64,000 nt of DNA from Moniliella sp. 'wahieum' (Eukaryota; Basidiomycota; Moniliellomycetes; Moniliellales; Moniliellaceae), in assembly GCA_003971905.1 (NCBI GenBank), contig RSEE01000003.1, positions 1,178,001 through 1,242,000 of the forward strand. Direction: 5' to 3'. This document shows positions 46,290-57,999 of the stretch, in pieces. The notes beneath the pieces were generated by a model that was given only the letters and a program-made list of their open reading frames with translations, had not been told where the DNA came from and searched no databases. Position numbers and translations under genes: made by a program. Every line of letters starts with the position of its first letter. Positions within the stretch are counted from its first letter, which is position 1.

Positions 46290-47907
46290 ATGTGGTTCCC
46301 TTGGGCTGCGCTGCTGTGTTGCCGCTTCCGTCCGGGCGACTCAGCTGCCCTTTGTGTCCCGCACCGATCCGATCCGCATCGAGCTGGGCGGCGTGGCGAC
46401 GGAACAAGCTGATGGCCGCTCGGTGCGGGAACGCATCGCAGCAGCGACGATGCTCACTGGCACCCATGCCATCTTGACTCACCCCGACGTGCCCCAAGTG
46501 AGCGTGCGCATGAAGCAGATTCATGCTGGTAGCAACACCACCTCTGCAGGATCAAGTGATCCCGAAGCCTTTTGTGACGAGGGCGTGACGAGCTGGAGTG
46601 GGTACATTGATTCGATTGATGGCAAGTCGTTGTTCTTTTACTTTTTCGAGTCCCGTACCGATCCCTTGAAGGACCCGGTGCTGCTCTGGACCAATGGCGG
46701 CCCAGGATGCAGCTCCCAATGGGTCTCTTTATGGAACTGGGGCCGTGCCGCATCACCCCCGAGTCCAAGCACCGTTCAGGACCCCCGATCAACGCCACCG
46801 AGTACAACCCCTACTCGTGGAACGAGCGGGCCAACACCATCTTTATCGACCAGCCGGTCGGCGTGGGCTTTTCGTATTCGCGGTATGGAATTGAGGTGGG
46901 CGAGAGCGACACGGGCGCCAAGGATGTCGCTCGGTTTGTTCAAATCTTCTTCGAGGCGTTCCCCGAGTTTCATCAGGCTGCCAGCGAGGCAGGTTTCCAT
47001 CTTGCGGGCGAGTCGTATGCCGGCCGGTACCTTCCTGTTTTTGCGGCGGAAATTGTGGACCGGAACCGGGCAGTGGAGGAAGCAGCGTGGCGGGCCGGAA
47101 AGGAGGTCGACCCCAAGAAGCTCATCCCTCTCGATTCGGTCCTCATTGGCAATGGACTGACGGATGTATCGACCCAGTTCCCTTCGTATTATGAGTATGC
47201 CTGCACTCGCAACAATGGCTTGCACAAGCCCATCTTGGACATTGCCTCCTGCACCCGGATGAAGGTAACGGCCGAGACGTGTGCCGCCGATCTCACACAA
47301 CATTGCTCGGTCTCCTACAACCCTGACCGTTGCACCAATGCGGCAACAATTTGCGAATCCGAGCTGGCAGAAGCCTTCTTTGCCACGGGCCGCAACCCCT
47401 ACGATATTTCCGACCCTTGCCGGTCTGGAATCGAGACGTTGTGCTACAGCATCACGGACGACATTAGTCTCTATCTTGATCGGGAGGACGTGCGGGAACT
47501 GGTGGGCGCCGAGCCAATTGGGTCCATTGGCCATTTCGCATCCTGCAACGGACGCGTGCTCACCGAGTTCTACCGAAACCGCGACCCGTTTGTGGACAAT
47601 CGCAGGCACATTGCGCTTCTTCTCGAGTCGGGGGTGAGAATTCTGATCTACAATGGTGATCTCGACTTTTTGGTCAACTATGTCGGGCATCAAAAGTCGG
47701 TCGATACAATGGAGTGGAACGGCCAGGACGCCTTCCTGGCCCAGCCTCTGAGAGAGTGGATCGTCGATGGATCCCCTGCTGGCAAAACGCGCTCGGCCGA
47801 CGGCCTGACCTGGGCAACGGTGTAAAGCCGGGCACATGGTCCCGTGGGACAAGCCTATTGAAGCCCAAGTTATGCTCCATCGCTGGCTGGCCAAGCAAGA
47901 CCTTTAA
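46290..47907 (+). CDS. PRC1: Serine carboxypeptidase, carboxypeptidase Y type
   Basis: Secretory or vacuolar peptidase of family S10 that removes C-terminal residues. ATG 46290 gives [11 protein letters not shown], a signal-peptide-like start, followed after a frame step by [18 protein letters not shown] and a propeptide-like segment. Mature part: [61 protein letters not shown], the nucleophile motif [18 protein letters not shown] (serine near 47013), several paired cysteines, the aspartate motif [15 protein letters not shown], and, after another frame step at about 47820, the histidine motif [10 protein letters not shown] with the end [11 protein letters not shown] at 47907. Frame changes lie near 46315, 46715 and 47818; an essential catalytic histidine lying just past the last one argues for sequence error. 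About 535 residues. Confidence 0.92.
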
Positions 47908-48144
47908 TTTCCTCTTGACCTCTATCTAGCCCAAACGAGACGGTGTTCTAGGCCGCTTTTAATTGATACTCCACATGTCGGGCTGGGCCCGTCGAGGTGG
48001 GAAAATGCAACAGCGTTATCACAGCTTGTGAATGGTTGGATGTGGTCATTGCGACTGGTTTGTTCTTGAATTCCATGCTGGTCTGAAGGGCACGGGAAAC
48101 AAGCCTGTGGAAAGAGGCGCAGAAAATAAGGCTAGCAAAAATTA

Positions 48145-48245
48145 CGTTCCATGTTGGGCTCGAACCAACGACCTCCCGATGCCAAATGAGCACGTTTGGG
48201 CCGCCTTTAACAGTCGGACGCTCTAGCCAACTGAGCTAATGGAAC
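48145..48245 (-). tRNA. tRNA-Asn (anticodon GTT) with a 27-nt intron
   Basis: Minus-strand cloverleaf: acceptor GTTCCAT pairs with ATGGAAC, discriminator G at 48145, D arm GCTC/GAGC, anticodon stem TCCGA/TCGGG, loop CTGTTAA with GTT at 48211-48209, T arm GTTGG-TTCGAGC-CCAAC. The intron 48207-48181 sits after position 37, the canonical place for nuclear tRNA introns. Confidence 0.93.
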
Positions 48246-49278
48246 TCTTACTTGCACAACCTTCCATACAGCACACCACACATCGTGTTAATATTTAATC
48301 AGCTTGGACTTGTCTGTTCGGGCCGATCGACATTCAATCCATACACACCTGTTGACTTCCTACTTGGTTTCCATCAGAGACGTGAACGTGGTGAGACTAA
48401 AGTGATTGAAGCCATCCTTAGCAAACGATGGGGCAAATATAAGGTTGCAGCAAGGAACCTTATTTCACGTTGACAAACAGTTATACACCATCAAACAAAA
48501 GGCAATGGAAGAAAGCCCGCACACACGTAAAAATATAGAGGAAGTTGACAGAATTGAGTAGCCGTTATATACACAGGTGCGCCAAAGCAAATGAATGAAG
48601 TTGCTGTTGCATTCTTCCACAAAAGCAAGGGATTCCAGAGCAAAAAAAAAAACAAAAAAACAAAACCAAACCAAAACGATGGAGAAGAGGTGTGCGGGGG
48701 GGTCACGGGTATCAGGGTATATATATCACACGAATGAGGCAATAAAAGGGGACACGAACAGGCGTGACTCTGCGGGTAGAACCGACCTGTCAGTTGGTAG
48801 GGTAGGTGTATCGGCCATGCCCCGAAGCAGACGGGAGGGGTTTACGCTTGACCACGCTCACCATGCGACGGAAAACGCCAGTCTTTTCCACGGAGGAAGG
48901 GAGAATTTCTCCAGTAACCGATGGGGGGGAGGAACAGAGCCGTTCGCCTTGACATCTTCTTCATGCACTACGTACCGACGGTACACGCGGTAGCTGGACG
49001 CTTTGGGTGGGAGGAGCGCATCGACGGGCGGACGGCCACGGGGGGAGGAAACGTTCAGAGGAGAGGCCGGACGGGTTGATGCCGAGGAAGACGAGGAACT
49101 CGTTGACGAAGATGCTTCCGCTGGGCTGGAGGAGACCGCTGGGCTCCGGAGGCTTGAACGGGACGCGCCGCAGCGCCCGACGGAGACGCCGTTGCTTGGT
49201 TTGTCTTGGGAATTTCGCTCCGGCTCTGTCGCGGGCAAGTTCAAGGGGCACCCCTCGATCTCATGGGCGGCATGGGCG
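48246..49278. other. Spacer; possible C-terminal extension of the CRAL-TRIO gene
   Basis: About 1 kb. The left half (48.25-48.75 kb) is A-rich with an A10-like run at about 48642 and shows no gene. The right half carries minus-strand frames with SGSIFVNEFLVFLGINPSG and a Ser-rich stretch that may belong to the CRAL-TRIO gene upstream, but this could not be tied to a conserved domain. Confidence 0.4.
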
Positions 49279-50809
49279 TCACCGTAGAGGCAACCCAATC
49301 CTTGGCCTTAATGGCCTTGTTCGTTTTTCTGTCACTTCTTCAGCCGAAGCGCCCCGTTCCATCTCATCAATCTCCCGGAGTAACGTGGCAAAAGTGGTTG
49401 TGCCGTCCGACGACTTGACGGAGAATGGTACCATCCGATTGACCGTACACCCAAGTGATGCGTCCCAACCCATCTCTGATTCCTTGGCGGTCATAGGTAG
49501 TCTTGCCATGAATGTGAGGGCCGAGATGGAAAGCAGAAACACGCAGTTTGCGTCGGAGCAGTTCTCGATCCCGAATGTAGCGAGGGTCTTTCCTTCCGTG
49601 TCGATCCACTTTTGCGTTGCCTCCTCAAACTCTTTGACCAAAGCCATGTGGGTCGCTTGCTTGGCTGCCTTCTCCTTCTGTGAGAAGGTCAAGTCATTCT
49701 CCCCGTCGACCGGCTCGGTGAACGTAAAGGCGTTCTGCACCTTGCCACCCATATCTTCCACCAAGTAATGGGCCGGGATATGCTCCCCGCAATCCGCGCC
49801 GGACTTGATAAACGCAATTTTTCACGCACCACGGGGTCAAGCAAGGGAGAAAGAGTCTTCCACACGCCCGAAAAGATCCAGGGAGCTCCGACTATGTACA
49901 GCTTGCCCAGCGACTCGGGGTAGTAGGCTTCGAGGCAGTGGATGATGTAGAGGACGGTATGGAAATCCACTGTGGAGACAAAGGATCAGCATTCCGTACC
50001 GCACTGGCAAGGCAGAGAGAAGGACGAACTGTTTGCCAAGCCAAACCCATTTAGGTCGAACAGGAATACGAGCTTCTGCTGCATGGGGTTGAGCAGACGG
50101 TACAGTTCGTTGGCCCAGAGTACGTAACGGTCCATGGTGTGGTGCGGCTGGGCGTTGGCCAAGTGTTTGGCAACGTGGATTATCACAAGCGGCTGGCCCT
50201 GAGCGGTCGTGCCAAACGCATAGGTCTTGAGCGAGCGCTGTTGGTCAAGAAACTTGGGGTCCTCGGCGGCGTTGCCCAAGTCGGCCTTGGCTAGCATCTC
50301 GTCCATCTTGGAATCCAAACGGAAGCGGATCGTGGCACCACACATGTTCATGGCACGAGAGACGTTGTGCTTCCGTGCGCGGAGGAAGCGGGAGAGCATG
50401 TAGTCGGGACCATCCGCATCAATCAGGTCCCACAATCCCTTGCGAACAGCGTCGGGCCCATACCGCTTCAGCAGCTCGTCCATCTGCCCTTGCTCGTGGG
50501 CCATGTGCTGCGCGGCCTTTTCCTGGTCGGACTTGGCTTTCTTGGTGGGGCCACTGGCGGCGGAGGCAAGGCGGGGGATGCATTGGCGCCCTGGGCGGCA
50601 CTTCCTTGGGCACCGTTGACCCAAGTAAAGTACACCTTCCACATTTCCCGCAGGTTGGCCTGCTCCTCTGGAGTCAAGGAGGCCTCCGGCGGGACATAGG
50701 CAAAGTCGTCGATTTCCTTGGCATGGGGGCCTCCGAGCTGGATGAAGTTATACTTGCCGGGCTCCCAGCGGTGTGGCAGTGCGTGTGCCGGTTGCGGTGT
50801 GCTGGCCAT
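49279..50809 (-). CDS. CRAL-TRIO (Sec14-like) lipid-transfer protein, Csr1/Sfh2-like
   Basis: Sec14-superfamily proteins bind and exchange phosphatidylinositol and other lipids. Start MASTPQPAHALPHRWEPGKY at 50809, then EEQANLREMWKVYFTWV, an Ala/Pro/Lys linker, DELLKRYGPDAVRKGLWDL, YMLSRFLRARKHNVSRAMNM (CRAL-TRIO-N), SLKTYAFGTTAQGQPLVIIH, LLNPMQQKLVFLFDLNGFGL, then TVLYIIHCLEAYYPESLGKL, YIVGAPWIFSGVWKTLSPLL and DPVVREKL. After the lipid domain: YLVEDMGGKVQNAFTF-like EDMGGKVQNAFTF, ATQKWIDTEGK, RRKLRVSAFHLGPHIHGKTT, ITWVYGQSDGT, LLREIDEMERG. About 500 residues. Frame changes lie near 50,580, 50,020, 49,790 and 49,580; the one at about 50,020-49,975 could be a short intron. The exact stop is uncertain. 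Confidence 0.85.
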
Positions 50810-51364
50810 GGCGATGGTGATGGGGGGGGGGAGGTGCGGGGCAGGCGAGTAAAATAGCTGCGGGGAGTGTAGGCGATGGATTGCGGGGCGTTGTGGGGGG
50901 CTAAAGTGGGGGCGGACCAGACGCACAACTTATAGATAGTGCTTGTAAGCCACCGTGTGTGTTCACATTTCAACCGTGGCGTGTGTGCGGCACGAGGCGG
51001 CAGTGTCAAAACCCCCCATCCGAGGCGGCACAACCGGCGCATGCGCGGGCACAGCACCCACAGCACAGTGGCTGTGTGCAGCTGCCACTGACATGTCTAT
51101 CACGTGAGTGTGACACAGGACTGCACTGGCCTGCTGGCAGTGCCATGTGACATGTGACATGTAGCCCCGACAGGCTGCTGTGGCGCAATGCACACCCCAT
51201 GCAGCATGCAGCATGTATGCACCACGCACACGTGACCAGTGACCATGCCACCCACGTGACCTGCTCGCGCCGCCTGCTCGGAAGGTCGGCGCCGCTGAGC
51301 TCAGCAGCCCCGCCGCCTCCCTCGCCGCGGCCAGCCCCCCGCCAGCGCCGCCACGACGCCCGCC
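50810..51364. promoter_or_regulatory. Divergent promoter CRAL-TRIO gene/MKT1 with CATGTGA and GCATGCA words
   Basis: 555 nt between divergent starts. Overlapping CATGTGA/ACATGT words occur at 51143-51162 and GCAGCATGCA words at 51198-51220, like the word clusters elsewhere in spacers. No TATA box was recognised. Confidence 0.5.
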
Positions 51365-53812
51365 ATGATCAGCGGCCTCGCCGAGTATCTGCACGAGCGC
51401 GGGCTGGTCCAGACCGTCCCCCTCGATGCGCTCGCCCACACCCGCATCGGCCTCGATCTCGCCGTCTGGGTGCGCGCCGTGCTCGCCGAGCAGCCCGAGC
51501 CACTGACTGCCGCCGTCGGCGGCCTGCCCCTCGCGCTCGCCGAGCGCATCTCCCACCACATCCCCCTCCAGCGTGCCCACGTCTTGCCCGTCGCCGTCAT
51601 CCCGGGCATGGCCCCTGTCCGCTCCTATCCGCCCTTCAGCACACACCGACCCGCCCCGCCGACCGCGCCAGGGCATGGGAACTGTACGAGGCCCACGACC
51701 CCCCCTGCCGCCACGGCCGCCTTTGCCCAGTCCAACTCCCTCTCCCCCCAGGACTTGGTTCGCACCACACTCAAGGCATTGCGCGTCCACAATGTTCCTT
51801 TCCTCACAGCTCCCTTTCTGGCAGCGGCCCAGGTACGTCCTCTCCCCGCCCGCGTCCTGCGCTGCTGACCCTTCCTCGTCGCAGCTGGCCTACCTGGAGC
51901 GCCACCCCGCAGGCTTCATCCATTCCATGTACGGCAACGAGACACTGCTCATGTTTGACGGAGTGGAGCGCGTCATCACCTCGATTGATCTAGAAAAGAA
52001 GACGTTCAGTTTTGTGTCCAAGGCTGCCGTGCTACCGGAGCTCAAGTGCAGCTCGGACGAATTTTTGGATGCTTGCATTCCTCTTGGCTTTGAACACTGC
52101 CCTACATTCCCCCCTGTTGGATGGACCCCTGGCACAAGGATCTCCGCCCAGGGTCACCCCCCTGCGGTCGTCGACTTGGTCAAGCAGTACCGGGGCGGAC
52201 AAGCGGCGTGACGACCCTCGGTGGGGGGCCTAGCAGGGCCAACATCTACCTGGACTCGTTCTGTCGTGCTCGCTCGATGATCAAATTTTCACTTATCTTG
52301 TCCGAGGACGGCAAGGTGCTTCCGCTTCTGTGGCATTGGTCGGCCGCAAGGGAAGAGAAACGATGCTCGTCGTGCCGGCTCGGCGGTCGAGGGCGCGGGC
52401 GCGCACACCACGAGTCCGGGCAACCCTCCTGCGATTCGATTGGGAAATGGAGTTCTCGCGCCCACGGCGAGCCCGCTTCCTGAAGTACCTTGGATTTGCA
52501 TGAGATTTTCTTCAATCGGTTGCCGGACGAGATTTATACCCACCTGGCTCGCGGCTTGATTGGTCCGCAAATTTACCACTCGCTCTTGAGTGGCCAGTGC
52601 GTTGAACTGGAACCCCTAGAGGGCGGTGCGCTGCCCGAATACCACCACTTTGTTCGCCACACGTTGTTGGAGACCCCGCAGAGTCCCAAGTATGTCACCC
52701 TTGCCTTGGCCGCGACCCAGCTCTCGGAGTATTGGAAGAACCGACGGGTGGCCGCCTTGTATTGGTTTGATCCACGACATGCTCATGAGCTCAAATGGCT
52801 TGCAACGAGACCCAAGCTCTCTCACCCGCGTTTCTCGCTGGAACGTGCCGGGTAGCACCATCGCTCAGGCTTTGACCGAGCAACCGTACGGAAGGATTGA
52901 CCTGCTGCTCTGCCTCGGTGCAACGGCCAACACCCACCGGGCTCAGACTACCATCACGCCCTGGGGGCCGAACCATGGCCGCGGAACAAGGACGGTGGTG
53001 GTCAACACGCGCTTCCGTCTACTGGAATCAGGGGGTTTGTCAACCACGAGCCACCTCCACACGAGCTAGGTCGGGCTCTGTTTTTGGCCATCAAGGAGTT
53101 GCACGTCAACGACCCGTTGCAAGAACCGTTGTATGTGGCGTTGGAGTTGGTGCGAGCGTACGCGCTGCATTCGCGGTACTTTAACCATGGTCACACCGTC
53201 GTCTTCGGGCGGCCCGGCCCTGGAGGCGATTGATGGTGTGGGCGACAAGGCGCTGGAAGAAAATCGGCATCTGCTCTTGGTGATGCGAACCATGTCGTTG
53301 GTGCCCATGACCTTCTTGCCACAGAGTTGGGATGCGCCCTTGTCGCGGGAACTGTTGGCGTTCCATGCGTTTGCGCGGGCCATGACGCGCCCTGCGCTCG
53401 TAGCGGGGAAACGATTGCGAGCCACATGCTTGTCTCGGGGCAGCAGCCAAGTGCAAGGACAACGAGGTGTTGGGGGCCATTGCGCTCAGTCTGCCCTTCC
53501 AGTCGAGCCCAACACGGGCCTGGGCGTGATTGTCAAGTGCTACACAGAAGGCTTGCTGACCTTCCTTGGCAAACCGGCGCACCAAGCCGACCCCGACGAG
53601 GTGGCGGAAGCCAAGTCGATCTTGGTCTCGATGCTGCAGGGCAACTTCCCAGAGATTCGGGATGTACGGCTGGAGCTGGTCGGGGATTCCGCTTCTGGCG
53701 CGCCCTGTTGGTCGCGGTGCGTCTGCTGGATAAGGAGGGCCAGTTGGACAAGGAGTATGTGCAACAGTTTGAACTGGCCGACCAATGGTTGCAGCCCATG
53801 GTTTTGGTGTAA
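51365..53812 (+). CDS. MKT1: Post-transcriptional regulator Mkt1 (XPG/FEN1-like fold)
   Basis: Mkt1 works with Pbp1 in mRNA stability and translation; its XPG-like nuclease fold is usually inactive. Start MISGLAEYLHERGLVQTVPL at 51365, then ALAHTRIGLDLAVWVRAVLA, RARAWELYEAHDP, PQDLVRTTLKALRVHNVPF. The intron 51833-51884 (GTACGT...CGCAG) joins AAAQ to LAYLERHPAGFIHSMYGNET, DGVERVITSIDLEKKTFSFV and CSSDEFLDACIPLGFEHCP. The C-terminal Mkt1 domains follow: VVDLVKQYRGGQAA, FFNRLPDEIYTHLARGLIGP, SEYWKNRRVAALYWFDPRH, ALFLAIKELHVNDPLQEPLY-like text, NTGLGVIVKCYTEGLLTFLG, and DKEGQLDKEYVQQFELADQW ending PMVLV at 53812. About 790 residues. Six or more small frame steps occur between 51.6 and 53.7 kb, some cancelling each other. 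Confidence 0.87.
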
Positions 53813-54796
53813 TCACAATGATGCATGGCAGATCTGTGGAACCGACACAGTCCACAACCCAACTCTTTCCATATGTGATTCGTCGTATGGGAAAACAAGG
53901 TGGCACAGAAATGAGGGCCATGTACGTGTGCCGAGGCGAGCGAAATGGGGAGAAGAGAGTACTAACCCAACAGAGTACTAGCCTAAGGGAATCCAAGGAA
54001 TGGGAGAGTGTGTTGATCTGAACCGAGATGAGGGTGGTGGGAAAAGAATTGTTACCTGGCAGATATACTATGCGCCTGTGCCCCGCATCGTGCCTACCAA
54101 AGTTGCACTGCTGCAAAGGCGTGCTCGGCTCGATCTATCTTCAAGCTTCATGCATCATGCTGGGAGCCCGATACAAATCTGAACCCTCATCGCCGAGTAC
54201 GAAGCACTAAATCCGGATGACGGGCAATACCGGGGCCACCTGGAGGAGGGCGGGGGTGCAAGCCTGTCACGCCTTCCTTGTTTCTACCCATCTCTATCCC
54301 TTTCGGGCCTACTCTTCGTGGGATGGGACCTCTATCGATCGCGCGCGACGGGCGAAAAAAATATGAGTTGGTTGTGCAGAGCAGGTAAAATGGTGCAGTT
54401 CCGGCCAGGTGTTAGGTCAGTGGACATGTGACATTCACATGGCAATCAGTAGTGGCCCCCAACCTATTCCTTCGACCACGAGCCGTAATGCGATTGGGAT
54501 CTTCAGTTCCAGACGCGGACGAGACGGCCCTGTGCATGCTAAGCATGCCCATTGGGCTTCTTCAGCAAAGTGGATGAGTGGGAAATAAGCACAGGCCCTC
54601 GTTGGGGGACGGACTACGAGCCTGCGTAAGCGCTGGACGCACTGCATTTGATTCGGCAGGACGAAGAGTGTAAGCACAGATGGAGCGAGAGGGCCTGAGT
54701 ACAAATACAGCGTGTGAAGATGATCATGTGCCAGAGTAGTGGTGGGGATACAGCAGGTTATACCAAGTAACCAGATCACGGTACGGGGTGGTGAGG
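53813..54796. other. Convergent spacer MKT1/transcription factor
   Basis: About 980 nt of 3' flanks. No gene, tRNA or repeat array was recognised. Confidence 0.5.
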
Positions 54797-57233
54797 TTAG
54801 TCCCGCTCCAAGTTCTCCACCGCCGTCAAAATCTCTCCCAACTGGAGGTGAAGTTGCGAATGACCAGCTGGTCGACCGCATGGATACTTAGGTGCCCTTG
54901 GACTCGCCATCTGCTTCCGCTCGGCAGGGGCGAGAGAAACGAAGTCGGCGCAGACCCTGCGGCCGGCACGGGTACCGCCACCGTGGAGGCCGTACTGGCC
55001 ACCTCAGCTACCCTGCCCAGGGCTGCCAGGGTCGCGCAACTCGAGTTCATCGCAAACAGGGCAATCTTGCGTGCGTTCACTTCCGACGGACGCCAATCGC
55101 CAATCTTGACGTCCAGAGCAGCTCTGCTCCCGGTCCTTCCAGACCTAAGCCCAACGCTCCCCCCACGCCCGTGCGCAGCGTTTGGACCGCCTTGGCATAA
55201 ATCTGCAGCGCCGTGCTAATCAACAGCGTTGCGCTCGTCTGCGCCGTCGGGTTGGAACGGCACGTGGGGCAGGAGGTCGAGCAGGCACAGCGCTCATCAC
55301 CGCCTGCGAAGTGTGGAGCGTAAGTTGGATCGAAGGGCTAGGTCGCCTGTGACAGAAGGTGTCCGGGCCGTGGCCACGTTGCGCTCAATGCTAATCAGCG
55401 CCACGCCAGCATCGCACAGACACGTGCACCCGGTCCATGCGGATTCGGCACACAGTACACTTGGCGGCCGTGGCTGTGGTCAGGATCGGCGTGGGTATGA
55501 GCATGACCATGATCATGCTCCTTGTGGCTATGGCCAGAGCAACCTTGATCGTGAGAAGGAGGGCAGGCAGAAGAAGAGGAGAATGAGAATGGACAGCAGG
55601 GGTAGAGGGGGACTGGTGTTGAAACAGACCGGGCGAATCCACAGGGCCAAGATTGATGTATCGTGCTTGATCCGAGCACATTGGGGAGTGTGTCGAGCGG
55701 CTGCCATAGCCGCCGCCTGGGCTCCCACAGCGGCAGCTTGGTCCCTTGTGGAACAGCCAGAACAGCTTGGCCCACCGAGACTGGATACCTTCTTGGAGCA
55801 GACTCCTTGGTTTTCCGAGGCGCTGGCTTGGAGCAGCACTCATTGGTTTTTCGGGGCGCTGGCTTGGAGCAGCAGGCCTTGGGAGACGAAGAGACGGTGG
55901 AGGCACTGGCACTTGCACTTGGAGTCGACACGGGTACCGCAGTTGCTGAGGTAGGAATAGACTTTGCCTTGTTACAGCAGTCATCCACACCATTTTCCAA
56001 CCGGTCCTTCGAGGGGGAGTGTTGAAAGGCAAACGAGTTGGGCGTCGTTGAGGCCGTACTTGAGGTTGGCGTCAAGTTGGGGCTAGATGCCTTCAGGGGC
56101 AATTCTTGGAAGAGAAAGAGGATAAGTCGCCGGGGTTCCACCAGCTAAGTCAGCTGGAACTGCATAGGCGACTCGAGGGTCAAGAATTGCACTCCCAGCA
56201 AGTAATCGTTCTGGGTCCAAATCGTCCAGCAGTCATGGGCCGAGGAAACGGCGGGGGGAGGCGGCGAAGGATTGAGAGATTGGGCGGGAAATGACCAAGA
56301 CGCTGCTGGGTCCATCGGGAAGCAAGGGGACGGAGGGGGGTGCGAGACAGTTGGGTAGGCCACCGGCTCCGACGGAGTGAAATTCGGTACCAATGGAATC
56401 GACTTGGTTTCTGGCGAGGACCAGGTCGTGGCCCAACTGCAACAGGTCCGAACGCTCAATCTGTAGCACATCCAGCGAGCGTAGGAAAGCAGCAAGACCC
56501 AGGTCATTGAGAGAAGCGGAGGGAGAGGTGGTCTGCGGTTATTGGTCAGCGACAGGGTCAGATGGGGGTACCACGGCAGCAAGGGAGGGCCAGGGAGTGA
56601 TAGAATCGTGTGGAAATGGCCCGGGCGGCGATGCAAAACCACTCGAGGTCCCTGTTGACTCGGCCAATGGTTTCCGTTGGTGGGCGCTTCGGCAGTAACG
56701 GAAGATCCAGCGGGAGCCTTGGCACTTGAGATGGGAGACGAGGTATCGGCGGTGTCAGGCTCGAGCTTGGCTCTAACCTTGGTCATGCGCTTGCGAGGCA
56801 AGGGCCCCGCCCCATCTTGTCCTGCGGGCGCTTACGGGGACGCCCAATCGGGTCACGCGCGGCTACATGGTGTCAGTGCTGACACAGGGGAAGAAAAGGG
56901 TGCCGAACCATATCGACAAGCGACGCCACTGCGCTCGCACCGCAGACAGCCGCCCTGGCTGGCGGAGCGTCCGTCGCACTTGAGCTTGCGGTCGCGGCAG
57001 CACTCGCACGCTGCGCGATGACGAGCCGAGCTTACGGGCTCAGCGTGGGGAGCATCTGCATCAGCAGAAGCAGGGCGTGGCGGCGGTGGCGGGGGTTTGG
57101 AGGAGGGGGAGGGGCATGTGCACGTGGGCCCACAGCAGCCACAGGGCTCGTTGGGGGTGGGCGTGGCGGTGGGGGGCGGCGGCGGGTGCGGGGGGCGCGG
57201 GGGGCTGGTGGAGGCGGTGTCCATGGACGCCAT
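54797..57233 (-). CDS. Zn2Cys6 transcription factor with Cys-rich and His-rich segments
   Basis: Probable nuclear DNA-binding regulator. Start MASMDTASTSP at 57233 (other ATGs at 57293 and 57224). A Cys motif CGCCGPTCTCPSP, then the zinc cluster CECCRDRKLKCDG...CLRCERSGVAC (CX2CX6CX9CX2CX6C), then a basic patch (RKRMTKVRAKLEP). The middle is Pro/Ser-rich with LHVLQIERSDLLQLGHDLVL-like text. In one continuous frame (56141-55395) follow CCNKAK, two tandem copies of CCSKPAPRKT, and a His cluster GHSHKEHDHGHAHTHADPDH. The C-terminal regulatory helix reads ALQIYAKAVQTLRTG, NARKIALFAMNSSCATLAAL, and ends HLQLGEILTAVENLERD at 54797. About 780 residues, with several small frame steps. Metal sensing is an inference from the ligand-rich segments; the target genes are unknown. 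Confidence 0.75.
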
Positions 57234-57999
57234 GCTGGCAGGACGGGCGGTGAGGTCAGCAGCCCCGTCCACGGCTTGCTCCAATGCAGACATCCAGGAG
57301 GTGGCGGTGGGCCAGAGTCGACGGCAGCGAAAGTTGTGGCATGTGGGCAGAGGCATAACATTATGCAATGCCCCAAAACGCTCCGAGCCGTCGAGCTCCG
57401 CCGCGTCTGCAGCAGCCCTGGGGCCTGTGCTTCGAAACGCTCCGGCCACACTGCCCCTGCGCCCGCAGCCACGCACACAACATGCAACACCTGCCTTATT
57501 CATTTGTCATTTCCGCCCCTGAGAACTCACCTCAGGCTCAGGACTCCACTCAGACGTACTCAGGGGTACACCGAATGGGCGTTGCTGGTTGCCTTTTAGG
57601 GCGAGCCGCTATGTGGGTGCCTCATAACCAGCACCAGGGAGCGAGTCAAAAGGCATTATAATCTTGCAGGGCTACCGCCCCCCATGGCAGCGTCTGCACA
57701 GACGACAGATGCATGGCAGCGTCTATCGTAAGTACACAACCCCACAGGTGGTTGGCAGGGCGGAAGCACAAACGCAAGCGCAACGGCAACAGAAATAAGC
57801 AAGAAACAAGAAACAAGAAGAAGCAAGCTACGCAGCGCGCGGCCATCGGTCGGGTCAAACGGCCAATTGCAGTCCAAAAAGAAGCAAGAAGGAGGGAGGG
57901 GGGGCAATGGCATCGCGAGAGCGGGCATCGGGAACGCGGACAACGAGGAGCTCGGGACTCCGGAGGCGCGGTGTACTTGAGTTGGCAGACCAGAAACGT
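57234..57999. other. Transcription-factor upstream region
   Basis: About 770 nt, 5' flank of the regulator and 3' flank of the MINDY-like gene. No independent gene is seen. Confidence 0.45.
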
